From Tethya wilhelma (taxonomy: Eukaryota; Porifera; Demospongiae; Tethyida; Tethyidae), in NCBI GenBank assembly GCA_964030475.1, contig CAXIPT010000002.1:7338296-7402295 (forward strand): a stretch of 64,000 nt of DNA, in the 5' to 3' direction. The first letter of the stretch is position 1; the number at the start of each line of letters is the position of its first letter. A model generated the notes under the pieces. That model ran no database searches, was not told where the DNA came from, and saw only the letters and a list, made by a program, of their open reading frames with translations. Position numbers and translations under genes: made by a program. This document shows positions 1-11,600 of this stretch, in pieces.

Positions 1-213
1 ACATTTGGCTCCCCTATTTTATTGGAGGTTGTCCTTCAACCAGTATCTCATTCTTTAAGCACACTTGACTGTCATAAATCAGACGCTCTAAGTTAATTTC
101 TGGTTGTAAAGTTTATTATTATTATTATTATTATTATTATATCAGCATGCCATAGGCAAATTTGAAGCGTAGAGCTGCTTTAAAATTTATTGCAGAGATA
201 TATAGACAGTAAT
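1..213. repeat. 213-bp direct repeat, copy 1
   Basis: Base for base this stretch recurs at 1762-1974, including an ATT/TTA microsatellite (about 112-141). It ends exactly at a single N (214). It may be the overlapping end of a neighbouring contig or haplotype rather than a true tandem duplication. No coding content seen. Confidence 0.9.
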
Positions 214-214
214 N

Positions 215-1002
215 AAAGCGTCTAAGCATGCACTAAACTCTGAACTTGAAGGCACAGTCGCACGGAAGTAAACTTACGTGACATAATGAAGCTGTATTGT
301 GCACCTAATTCCTGCGCGCAGGATATATTGACCAGTGCTAATATGAGTCTCCATGCTCTTCAAATACAGCCAACGCTCATGAAAAGCTCTAGTGTTACTC
401 TTCGCTAGTTTGCTAGCTTACCCAGCTACTTTTTTTCCTAACTGCACTGGTTTTCAATGCTAAATCTACAGTACACGTTCTCGATCGCAAACACATGGAC
501 AAATTAATATAATGTGCGATTCTCCCTAACTGTGCGAAATAATTACATGCATTCCAATGAGGTATTTCAACCAATCAGATTGAGTTTTGATTTTTGGGCC
601 CAGAATTCAAAAAAATGGTGCCGTAATTACTTCCATGTGACTGCGCCTTTAATTCCTGCACAAATAGGTAAAATATACCTCTCTACTAAAATACCAAGTT
701 TGAATTGCAACTCTTGAAGGGGTGTGGCTGTAGCAGTAGCTAAACGACTATATAGAGGTCATAATCGACGTGATCTAGGGACCTGCACATTATTCTTTTT
801 TTCTCCCTAATATTCATTCCTCCAATTATTATTCTAAATCTTTACATAAATGTGACATGTCAAGCGAAAACCAAACGTTTGGGAAATTATTGTTTTTCGA
901 GTAAAATGCAGTCTTAGTTTAATTCGTGTTATTGCACAATTTTTTTTTACCGTATGGATGGGTTGCACTACATATCTATACTATATAATTATATAGTATA
1001 AA
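215..1002. other. non-coding stretch with a repeat-related segment
   Basis: No convincing exon. About 640-775 is the reverse complement of a segment inside the TA-flanked transposon at 18261-19602 (its part near 19385-19500), with the shared core ccttcaagagttgcaa. So at least part of this stretch is transposon-derived. Confidence 0.6.
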
Positions 1003-1750
1003 ATGGCAGATAGTAAGTGTATTTCAGTCTCTATTCTGGAAGGCAATTTTGCCAAACTGCTATCAGGAGGAGTACCCATCTCTGTTTGCTTTCATTTACA
1101 AGAGAAGAGTCTCCAATTTTGTAATGCTGTCTGGACAGCCAAGCAATCCAAGTCTGGTTTTTCTGTCAACTTTTTTTGGGAGTGTAGCAGCTAGTCAAGC
1201 TAATGCCAACAAGAACAATAATATCAAGAAGCCAAGAAAGAGGAGGAGGAAGAAGAAGTCTTCTTGTGTTCAACCAGCCACCCTTCCTCCACCTATTACA
1301 GCTAGGAACTCTTTCCAAGCTAACACTGTGATTGACTCCCCAATTGAAACCCACCTAAGCAGCCCTGAATGTCTTTCCTCAAGTTCTGAAGATAATAACA
1401 TCAAACTGACTACATGTGATGAAGTTTCTTTTAAACTAAAAGATCAAGTGCCTGGAGTGTGTTACAAGAATGGCAAAGACGAAGGATGGACTGAGGTCAA
1501 ACGCCGAAGGAGGATAAAGAGACAAACGATCAGTGGCATAGAAAATGATGACGACAGTGGTGGGGAACTCAACGTTGCAGGAGCTCGTGAAGTCAAATAC
1601 GAAGAGCGAAATAATGTTCCTGGCTTATACATTAGGTTAGGTTGTACAAGAAGTAGTGTAAATTGGACACCAATCAAGGCATCATATTCTCCTATATCGT
1701 CACGATTATACGCTCCCGTAATAAAACTAAATAATACTATAACAATTTAA
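1003..1750 (+). pseudogene. orphan lysine/serine-rich reading frame, probably frameshifted
   Basis: Two overlapping frames look like one protein broken by a single base. Frame one starts with ATG at 1003 (MADSKCISVSILEG...) and reads to the T7 run at 1171-1177. Just after the run it closes, while the next frame (open 1049-1750) continues with a strongly basic block (KKPRKRRRKKK), a Ser/Pro-rich linker and a second basic block (EVKRRRRIKRQ), ending at TAA 1748-1750. The basic blocks would suit nucleic-acid binding or nuclear import, which is inference only. I do not recognise a family. It lies between the two 213-bp repeat copies, so it could be a transposon ORF1-like frame or a host exon. The homopolymer shift could also be a sequencing error. 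Confidence 0.4.
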
Positions 1751-1761
1751 ACTGTAACTAA

Positions 1762-1974
1762 ACATTTGGCTCCCCTATTTTATTGGAGGTTGTCCTTCAA
1801 CCAGTATCTCATTCTTTAAGCACACTTGACTGTCATAAATCAGACGCTCTAAGTTAATTTCTGGTTGTAAAGTTTATTATTATTATTATTATTATTATTA
1901 TATCAGCATGCCATAGGCAAATTTGAAGCGTAGAGCTGCTTTAAAATTTATTGCAGAGATATATAGACAGTAAT
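1762..1974. repeat. 213-bp direct repeat, copy 2
   Basis: Identical to 1-213, starting 11 bases after the stop codon of the orphan reading frame. It includes the TTA microsatellite. Confidence 0.9.
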
Positions 1975-2282
1975 ATGTCAGCCTCGTTCTTTTGTATTTT
2001 TAGTTGCTAACACGGAGAACAGTTGCTATGCTGTGCAACAGACCGTAGCGAATATTAGTGAGATAGGCAGCTGCCACAAAACTATTATTTATTTCTGCTA
2101 TATAGGCTTTAGTTAACAAAATTTTTTGTTACAGCATATGCACAGATAGATCAGCTAAAGCTTCTGCATGATATGCCTTGCATTATTCAAGCGCCCACAT
2201 AGAGCAGCTTTCTGCTCGTGGGTGTTGCCTCACTCTGTACGCGATCTCATACAGGTTATTCTGAGGCTTATCTTCTCGTATA
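1975..2282. other. no feature recognised
   Basis: AT-rich non-coding sequence upstream of gene A. No exon, repeat-family end or promoter element that I can support. Confidence 0.4.
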
Positions 2283-2504
2283 CTTCATTTTTTTAACCAA
2301 CTCTTCCCTGGCAGTCCAGTTTAGGTTACTTCTCTGTTATAGTTTACTCAATATCATTGTATTTACGACTCTGAGGATCCATATGAGGGATCAAGAATAA
2401 AAATGAAGTATAGTCATGTGCCGAAATTGACATTCCTTGTTCCAATACTTTCTACCGCACTGTCCATTCCTACACTACACTTTTTTTGAAATTTTTACTA
2501 CTTG
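2283..2504 (+). mobile_element. Q repeat, right part (left end missing)
   Basis: Matches the right part of the Q inverted-repeat element: a spacer with the gccagtccag-like block, then the right arm (gaagt..catgtgccgaaattg ... cgcactg.ccattcct) ending in actacttg. The left arm is reduced to a few bases. Flanked on the right by taatta. Confidence 0.7.
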
Positions 2505-2615
2505 TAATTATATATACTCATAACTGTATGATATATTATTTGCTAATCATTGTCATGCCTAAAAATTCACAATCATATACATGATTATTGCACTCAACAA
2601 TTATATATAATATAG

Positions 2616-2696
2616 ATTTAGCTCCTACTGCTACTACCAGTACAACCCTTCAAGCCGATGCTCAACCAAGGCCTGTTGTTACTGTACAAAGAAAAT
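2616..2696 (+). CDS. gene A exon: Pro/Thr-rich segment
   Basis: Follows an acceptor (tatag) and ends at a gtaagt donor. It reads LAPTATTSTTLQADAQPRPV... in the phase (one base left over) that joins exactly to the next exon. The equivalent exon of gene B is 53536-53604 with a similar Pro/Thr-rich reading. Low complexity, no domain recognised. Confidence 0.6.
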
Positions 2697-5600
2697 GTAA
2701 GTTATATAATAATATTAATGCTTCAAATCCATAAGTTAACTGACACATTTTTCTACTGACCCTGCATGCAATGCAATGCTCCAAATAATAAAATATTTAC
2801 AGTTCAGTGCCTTTATATACTCTATTGTAATATTATCAGGTTATGGCAAAACAGAAGTGGGTGTCCTGAAGAAAAATGAAGCAAAGATCAAGCAGGCATT
2901 TGCTCACCTTGTTGCTCAAGTGCAAGCCATGCTTCTAGAACTTCCCACTATCAAAATGGAGGTGTTCCGTACTTTCATATCAAATCTTTTTCCTGGGATT
3001 CGTAAATATTTGCCACCATCTGCTAGTATCTCTGATATTTTTGACTTTATTTCTGATAAGCAATTATGGAGCTACACGAATCATTCACCAGTAGAGAGTG
3101 TAGCTGAGGAATACTTGAGCCATGATCCACAAGCTGAGCTGTTAGTTGACAAGTACACCACTCAGCTGGGTGGTTATTATGCAACCACTAGCCTTGTAGA
3201 TTACATCGCTCTTTGCAAAGATAGAGAGAGTGTTGAGAAGAAAGATGCTGTTGCTATAGATGAAGCTTGTCTTGAAAAGGTGTCAGTAAAACTAGAAATT
3301 CCCTTCACAAATGAAACTCTTGAATATGTTAATAAACTTTGGAAGTCTCTAGCTAAAGTATGTCGCCTACCATCAGTGACTTGTCTTCTCTTGAGAGTTG
3401 TTGATGGATCTCTAGTCATCACATGGGGTGTCCCCCCTCATCAGGCTGACATTATTAGAAGGACTATCAAGGAAGAAGAAAGATATGTAAAAGATGATAA
3501 TAAGTTCGATGGTACACTTGTCGACTTCCTCAAAACTAAATTCATCCGTGAAATCACAATAAAAGGAAAAGTTGTATATTTTGATGTTAAGGTAATCATT
3601 ATCCTAGCTGGTATGAATGTGTCATTAGTTTTGTTGTTATTTATGACTGGTGTGGCAGTGTGGGTTATTGTGATAATTATCTGTTTAAATTGTTTGTTTG
3701 CTCATCATAGATGTGTCTACTTGAAGAAAAGATCATGGAAGGAGATGCTGAGCAGACGGAGAAACTACTACAGACAGTATCACTGAATCATGTCTCTGAA
3801 TGTTGTTGCAGCATGGATACTGTCCAAGTCCTACTGGACCACGGGTTTCCAGTTGATGGAAGAGATAAGGTGAGATCACAACCTTGATAATACTTTGAGT
3901 TCTGAGCAAGCTCTCTCAATTTGATGCAATGATTACTTCACATACAGGATGGCTGGACACTACTGATGTTAGTAAGCTCCATGGGAAGAATTGATATTGT
4001 GGAGTTACTGCTAGAGAATGATGCTGATGTAAATGCAAGTGATAAAGTGAGTCATTAGTAATATCACACACTCCCCAGATGTTAAGCAGCTACATGTGTT
4101 GCCAAGTCTCAATACCACCAGTATAAGTAAAACTGTCATTCCAGCCCTTCTACCACATAGCTTTGATTGTTCATTGGTGTATGTGGCAAGGTTGTGATGT
4201 CTTGTCAGATCATAGTACTCAGTGTGTACTCTCTTCATTGGTTGTTTTGTGTTTTCTCTCAGTATGGTGACACTCCACTTATAGTGGCTAGTAAGAACAA
4301 TCACCTCCAAGTAGTTCAACTGCTACTGAAGTATCAGGCTGATGGGAATGCAAGGGGACTGGTATGTATGATAGCAAGAGTGTATAAACTATAAATGAAG
4401 TATTGCACACACGTTTTGACTGAATGACATCACAATCCTTGTAAGTTAAGTGAGTGTCAAATGTGAACATCATTAGAGCAAAGACAGGTGCATATACCAG
4501 CTAGCAAGTTTAATGATATTCACATTTGACACCCACTTAACTTACAAAACGTGTGTGCAATACTTCATGTATGTAGTTGCGTACTCTCCTTAATACACTC
4601 TTGATGATAGTTACTGCATGTTTCTGAGATCAAAGTTCAAAGTCTAAATACCATCACCCTCACCACCAACCTTATAATGGTTTATGTGTAGTGTTGTCAG
4701 GTTCAATAGCAGCTAACTAGGAACAATCGATAGGGGAGACATAGCATATGAGGGAATTGTATGAAAATTGTGATTTATGTGTTGATTATTGTAGACTCAT
4801 GCATGTTTGTATTTATAGGGACTTCCCTTTGATATAAACTGCAGGGTCAAAGTGCTTCATTAAGTTGGTGATGATGACTCAAATCTCATGTGTGTCTCAG
4901 TAATAGCCTATAGTGGGTGTGGCTGGTGTGGGTGATCACCTAGGGGTACTTGTCATTGGTGTATGTTACCAGCTGAGGTTGTTTGTATTGTCTCCTCTCT
5001 CATCAGTGGAGTCAGACTGCTCTGTGGTGGGCTTCAAGAGGAGGACACCTTGAAGTGGCCAAAACATTACTGGAAGGTAGTGTTGACCCCAATATTGCTG
5101 ATGATGTAAGTGTGCCACATCAAAAGTTAGCTGAATGCCTCATAATAATAGCATGACCATTCCATAGACCAATGAATGTACTACAGCATTGTGTAACAAG
5201 TTGTGAATATCATTATCAACCACTCAGAGGTTGCAGTTGTAGTAACATGTGGTTTCCCAGAATTATCAGACACACATGCAGTACTTCTAGCCTCGTTCCC
5301 AGGCTCCTCCTTCGCGAATATTTTCTTCGAAATTAAGGAAGGAGAGAGCCTAGTACCAGTAGTCACGTGAGTGACGTACAGGGTAGACGTCTGGTAGACG
5401 TNGATGCAATGATTACTTCACATACAGGATGGCAGGACACTACTGATTTTAGTAAGCTCCATGGGAAGAACTGATGTTGTGGAGTTACTGCTAGAGAATG
5501 GTGCTGATGTAAATGCAAGTGATCATGTGAAGTGAGTCATTAGTAATATCACACACTCCCCAGATGTTAAGCAGTTACATGTGTTGCCAAGTCTCAATAC

Positions 5601-8600
5601 CACCAGTATAAGTAAAACTGTCATTTCAGCCCTTCTACCGCATATAGCTTTGATTGTTCATTGGTGTATGTGGCAAGGTTGGGATGTCTTGTCAGATCAT
5701 AGTACTCTCTTCTGAATCATTGGTTGTTGTCTTGTGTTTCCTCTCAGGATGGTTGGACTCCACTTATAGAGGCTAGTGAGAACAATCACCTCCAAGTAGT
5801 TCAACTGCTACTGATTCAGAAGTACCAGGCTGATGTGAATGCAAGAGACAAAGTATGTAATAACTATACGGTTACTGTTTCTGAGATCAAAGTTCAAAGT
5901 CTAAATACCATCACCCTCACCACCAACCTTATAATGGTTTATGTGTAGTGTTGTCAGGTTCAATAGCAGCTAACTAGGAACAATCGATAGAGGAGACATA
6001 GCATAATTATGAGGGAATTCTATGAAAATTGTGATTTGTGTGTTGATTATTGTGGACTCATGCATGTTTGTATTTATAGGGACTTCCCTAAAGTGTTTCA
6101 TTAAGTTGATGATGACTCAAATCTCATGTGTGTCTCAGTAATAGCCTATAGTGGGTGTGGCTAGTGTGGGTGATCACCTAGGGGTACTTGTCATTGGTGT
6201 ATGTTACCAGCTGAGGTTTTTTGTATTGTCTCCTCTCATCAGTGGGGCGAGACTGCTCTGTGGTGGACTTCAAAAGGAGGACACTCTGAAGTTGCCAAAA
6301 CATTACTGGAAGGTGGTGCTGACCCCAAGATTGCTGATAATGTAAGTGTGGTACATCAAAAGTTAGCTGAATGTCTCATAATAATAGCATGACCATTCCA
6401 TAGACCAATGGAATGTACTCACACATTGTGTAACAAGTTATGAATATCATTATCAACCACTTAGAGGTTGCAGTTGTAGTAACATGTAGTTTCCCAGAAT
6501 TATCAGACACACATACAGTACTTCGTGTCTTCCATACAACACAATAATTTGGCTGATTTTTATACTGGTGGATTGGCGGTTTTGGTGTATATTGCCAATA
6601 TTAAATCTGCAAATCCACAATCCCAAATATTGCTGATGATGCAAGTGTTGAAGTTCACACAACATTTGTGCAGTTTAGTTTTTAGGTTTGTTGTGTGTGT
6701 AATAATTGTCAGAGGAGGTACGACACTAGTGCTCCTTTGCTGAGCTGGCAAGTCTGTTAATTGCATTCCAATCATGTGATTGCAGTACTTCACAATGAGA
6801 GTTGATCACTTGCACCCCATTGCCAGCTCAGCAAAGGCACACTCGTGTCAAACCTCCTTTGAGTCCATCCTGTTAAGTTTTGAGTGCAGATTCTCCTAGT
6901 CTTATAATTGCATGGTGTCTTTCCCAATTTCCTATATGTAGGCCTCACCAGTGAAAAGTTATCTGTACTGCATGTCCCATAATAGAAGTATTGACCATTC
7001 CACAGACCACCTGGGATGTACTACAGCATTGTGTAACAAGTTATGGAGCTCATTATCAACCCCACAGAAGTTATTGTAGTAACATGTGGTTTCCCAGATT
7101 TCCCATACACACATGAGGCTCAGTGTGAACCTCATTTCCAGGCTCCTCCTTCTTGAATATTTTGTTCAAAAATAAGGATATATCTACTCAGTGAGTACTC
7201 GATCTCTTCAATGGTTGTTGTCTTGTGTTTCCTCTCAGAATCTTGGTGACACTCCACTTATGAAGGCTAGTGAGAACAATCACCTCCAAGTAGTTCAACT
7301 GCTACTGAAGTACCAGGCTGATGTGAATGCAAGAGGATGGGTATGTATGATATAGTTACTGTTTCTGAGATCAAAGTTCAAAGTCTAAATACTATCACCC
7401 TTATCACCAACCTTATAATGGTTTTTGTGTAGTGTTGTCAGGTTCAATATCAGCTAACTAGAAACAGTGGATAGGGGAGAAATAGTATATGAGGGAAGTC
7501 TATGAAAATTGTGATTTATGTGTTGATTATTGTGGACTCATGCATGATTGTATTTATGGGGACTTCCCTTTGAACAGAATCCAGATAAAATCCGGAAATT
7601 TTTTTTTCCGGATTCTGAGTTTTCGAACACTTTTTAAGGCTTAGATCTAGTAAAGCCTCTTTGATTAGACCTAATGTGAATACTATTATCAACCACTCAG
7701 AGGTTGCAGTTGTAGTAACATGTGGTTTCCCAGAATTATCAGACTCACATACAGTACTTGGTGTCTTCCATACAATACAATAATTTTTCTGATTTTTATA
7801 ATTTATTGCTGTTGATGTTAGTCTTGAAGTTCACACAACATTTGTGCGGTTTAGTTTTTTGCTTTGTTGTGTGTGTAATAATTGTCAGAGGAGGTATGAC
7901 TAGCCTCGTTCCCAAGCTCTTTCCCAGTGAAATTTTATGCACGCGCACGCGCAAAAATAAGAAGGGAGAGAGCCTTGTATGAGAAATCACGTGAATGACG
8001 TTGCCCGTAGAGAGAGTCTGTATGGTTTCTCTACTACAACATACTAATTTTTTTGTGCGCTACGTCATTCACGTGATTTCGTGTACCAGGCTCCCTCCCT
8101 TCCTACTTTTCACTTCACTCCCTTCCCTCACTTATTCTCACTTCACTCCCTTCCCTCACTTCACTCCTTTCTATTCTTCCCTCCCTTCCTATTTTTCACT
8201 TCCGTCACTTCACTTTAGTGACTTCGTGTACTAATTTTTTGTGCACTATGTCATTCATGTGATTTCGTGTACCAGGCTCCCTCCCTTCCTACTTTTCACC
8301 ATGTAATATTCAGGGAGAGAGCCTGGGAACGAGGCTAATGCTCCTTTGTTGAGGTGGCAAGTCTGTTAATTACATTCCAATCATGTGATCGCAATACTTC
8401 ACTGTGAGAGTTGATCACTTCCACTCCCTTGCCATTGAACTCAGCAAAGGCACACTCGTGTCGAACCTCCTCGGAGTCCGTCTTGTTTAAGTTTTGATGG
8501 TAGAAAATCATTATTCAGCTGAATTTTTGAAAGTAATTATAACGTTCACTTCTGAGAGTGCAGATTCTCCTAGTCTTACAATTGCATGGTGTCTTTCCCA

Positions 8601-11600
8601 CCTTTCTATATGTAGGCCTCACCAGTGAAAAGTTAGCTGTACTGAATGTCCCATAATAGAAGTATTGACCATTCCATAGACCACCTGGGATGTACTACAG
8701 CATTGTGTAACAAGTTATGGAGCTCATTATCAACCCCATACACCAAAGTTACTGTAGTAACATGTGTATGGTTTCCCAGATTTTCCAAGCACTCATAGTA
8801 CTCAGTGTGAGCCTTATTTCCAGGCTCGAGCTATCCTCCTTCACGAATATTTTGTTCAAAAATAAATGAAGGTTATACTCAGTGTGTACTCTCTTCAATG
8901 GTTGTTGTCTTAATTGTGTTTCCTCTCAGAATGGTTGTACTTCACTTATAGTGGCTAGTGAGAACAATCACCTCCAAGTAGTTCAACTGCTACTGAAGTA
9001 CCAGGCTGATGTGAATGCAAGGAACAGGGTATGTATGACAGTTATCATTACCCTCAGCACCAACCTATTTCATCATTAAAACTTCGCTGACAATTGTCAC
9101 GAATCCGTGACATAATTACTAATACGTACCACTTCCGGAAGACATACGTTTGTCATGTTTTCGTGACGTGTATAATTATAATACAAAGCTTAGCGTTTTA
9201 GACTTTTTTGTCAGCTAGTTGAGCAGTGTTACAAAAGCCATGCTATGATCATATAGTCTATAGCTATTGTTGCACTAACATAGCATGTACTAAGCCTCTA
9301 CTATAGTTAAGACCATGGAGAAAACAAGAAACTAAAACTGAAAATCGCGACTATATGACATACTTATGAGCAAAAAACTAGCTAGCCTAACTATATCCCA
9401 AAAGCGATAGTATAGCCTTATAGCCTATAGCTATCCCTGCAGTAATCATACGTACGGTAGTTACGTATAGTAGGAATGGGCCGAATGTCCCATAGACACA
9501 ATACAAAATGTTGGTCACCATAAAAATCTAGTCAAACAAAATTAAGCCTTCAAACTTGCTCAGAGGCTCTAACTAACAGATTACCAATCGCATGCAAGGC
9601 CTAAAACTCACAGAAACTTTCCTCAGCACTCGTAGAGAGGGCTAGTGGGAAGCCACAACAGTGCCATTTTTGTTCTCCTAACGTACGTACGTACGTACTT
9701 TCTAACTGACTTATACTTGAAAAGCATTTCCAGAGTATCAAAATGTGTTGAGCCAACTTTGATAGCACGAAGTAACTCCTTTTCATATAGGTAGTACATT
9801 CCTTGATACTCGTTTACATCACAAATAAGCCTAAACAAAAACTAGAAAGCTTTGAAACTGAGAGTATAAATTCATGTACTTCAATGCAGCCATCTTTGTA
9901 GATAGAGGTCAAAGGTCATTCATTATCCACGTGGCATTATTATGCGCATGCGCACTAGCCCTCCAGTATAATGAAGTGCATGTATGCATGTAGCTGCCCC
10001 TCATGTTTTTTGCAGAGACTAACCAGTCTCTGATAGTGTTTCCACACTGTAGTGTTGAAAAAAGTGAATGAACAAGTAGTAAAAATTTTAAAAAAATAAG
10101 TAGTGTAGGAATGGGCAGTGCGGTAAAAAGTATTGGAACAAGGCATGGTCTTAGTTTCGGCACATGACTACTTCATTTTTATGCCCAACTCTTGGCCAGC
10201 AGTCCAATTTATACCTGTCTGTTATGGTTTACTTCATTTCTTAGCCACTGAGGGATTATAGTAGAAATTTGAACCAATCAATGCATGCAATTATAATAAT
10301 TAAGCTATAGCTACAGTATACTATCAGTGTACAAACTTATTGCAACTGGACACAAAAAATCTATACGAGGGATCAAGAATAAAAATGAAGTAGTCATGTG
10401 CCGAAACTAAGACCATGCCTTGTTCCAATACTTTTTACCGCACTGCCCATTCCTACACTACTTATTTTTTTAGAAATTTTTACTACTTGTATATAAAGTA
10501 CTAATATTGTGCTCTGTAGGACTCTGGAGAAAACAAGCTACTAAAGGTGATGGTCGTGATCGTGACCTTTGTCGCTTTATGAGCCTATAGCACCATGCCC
10601 ATTTCAAGGTTTAAGTTAGTAGTTCATATCTAAATAGAGCAATCCCCTTACCTGTTTGCACAACTAGTTCAAAGTTCACAGATACAAGCTTCCTGCATAA
10701 AAAAGTGCTGATGTTGCACTTACGCTTGCACACGCATATAAATTTTGTACCCGTATTTCGGGTTCAAGGTCATTAATTTAACCCGTCTGCTAAGTGTTAA
10801 TGATAATAATATTGTAAGTTAGAAAATTACATGACATATTATTGGTCCACTGTTTACCTCAAACTGTCCTAAAATATACTGTATATTGGTAAAGTTTCGC
10901 CGGGTTTAACTTTCGCAGTTTCGTGAAAGTTTTTATCCGTGAAATTTTGTGTAATATATATGTATGGGCAGCTGATCTGTGAAAGCTAAATCGCAAAAAT
11001 GTTTTGACTTAAAGCATCTGCGTGAGTTTGACATCGTAAAACTTTCCTGCATTAATTATGGTAGTTTCTCATCTTTTCAGCCTAGCCCATGCAGTGTACC
11101 AGCCAGTAATCGATGTCAAAGCCTTCATCATAGTCTAGTATGGTAATAGCCTATAATGGGTGTGGCTGGTGTGGGTGATCACCTAGGGGTACTTGTCATT
11201 GGTGTATGTTACAGGCTGATGTTGTCTGATTGTCTCCTCTCTCATCAGTTTGGCGAGACTACTCTAATGAGGGCTTCAAGAGGAGGACACCATGAAGTTG
11301 TGAAGACCTTACTGGAAGGTGGTGCTGACCCCAATATTGCTGATGATGTAAGTGTGCTACATCAAAAGTTAGCTGAATGTCTCATAATAACAGCATGACC
11401 ATTCCATAGACAAATGAATGTACTACAGCATTGTGTAACAATTAAGTTGTCATTATCATTATCAACCACTCAGAATTGTGATTTATGTGTTGATTATTGT
11501 GGACTCATGCATGTTTGTATTTATAGAGACTTCCCTTTGATATAAGCTGCAGGGTCAAAGTGCTTGTTGATGATGATGACTCAAATCTCATGTGTGTCTC

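Noticed and set aside
9909..10163. Minus-strand frame starting MPKLRPCLVP, and its copies at 15712 and 26286
   Set aside because: Produced by the Q arm in several places; it tracks the repeat and has no independent support.
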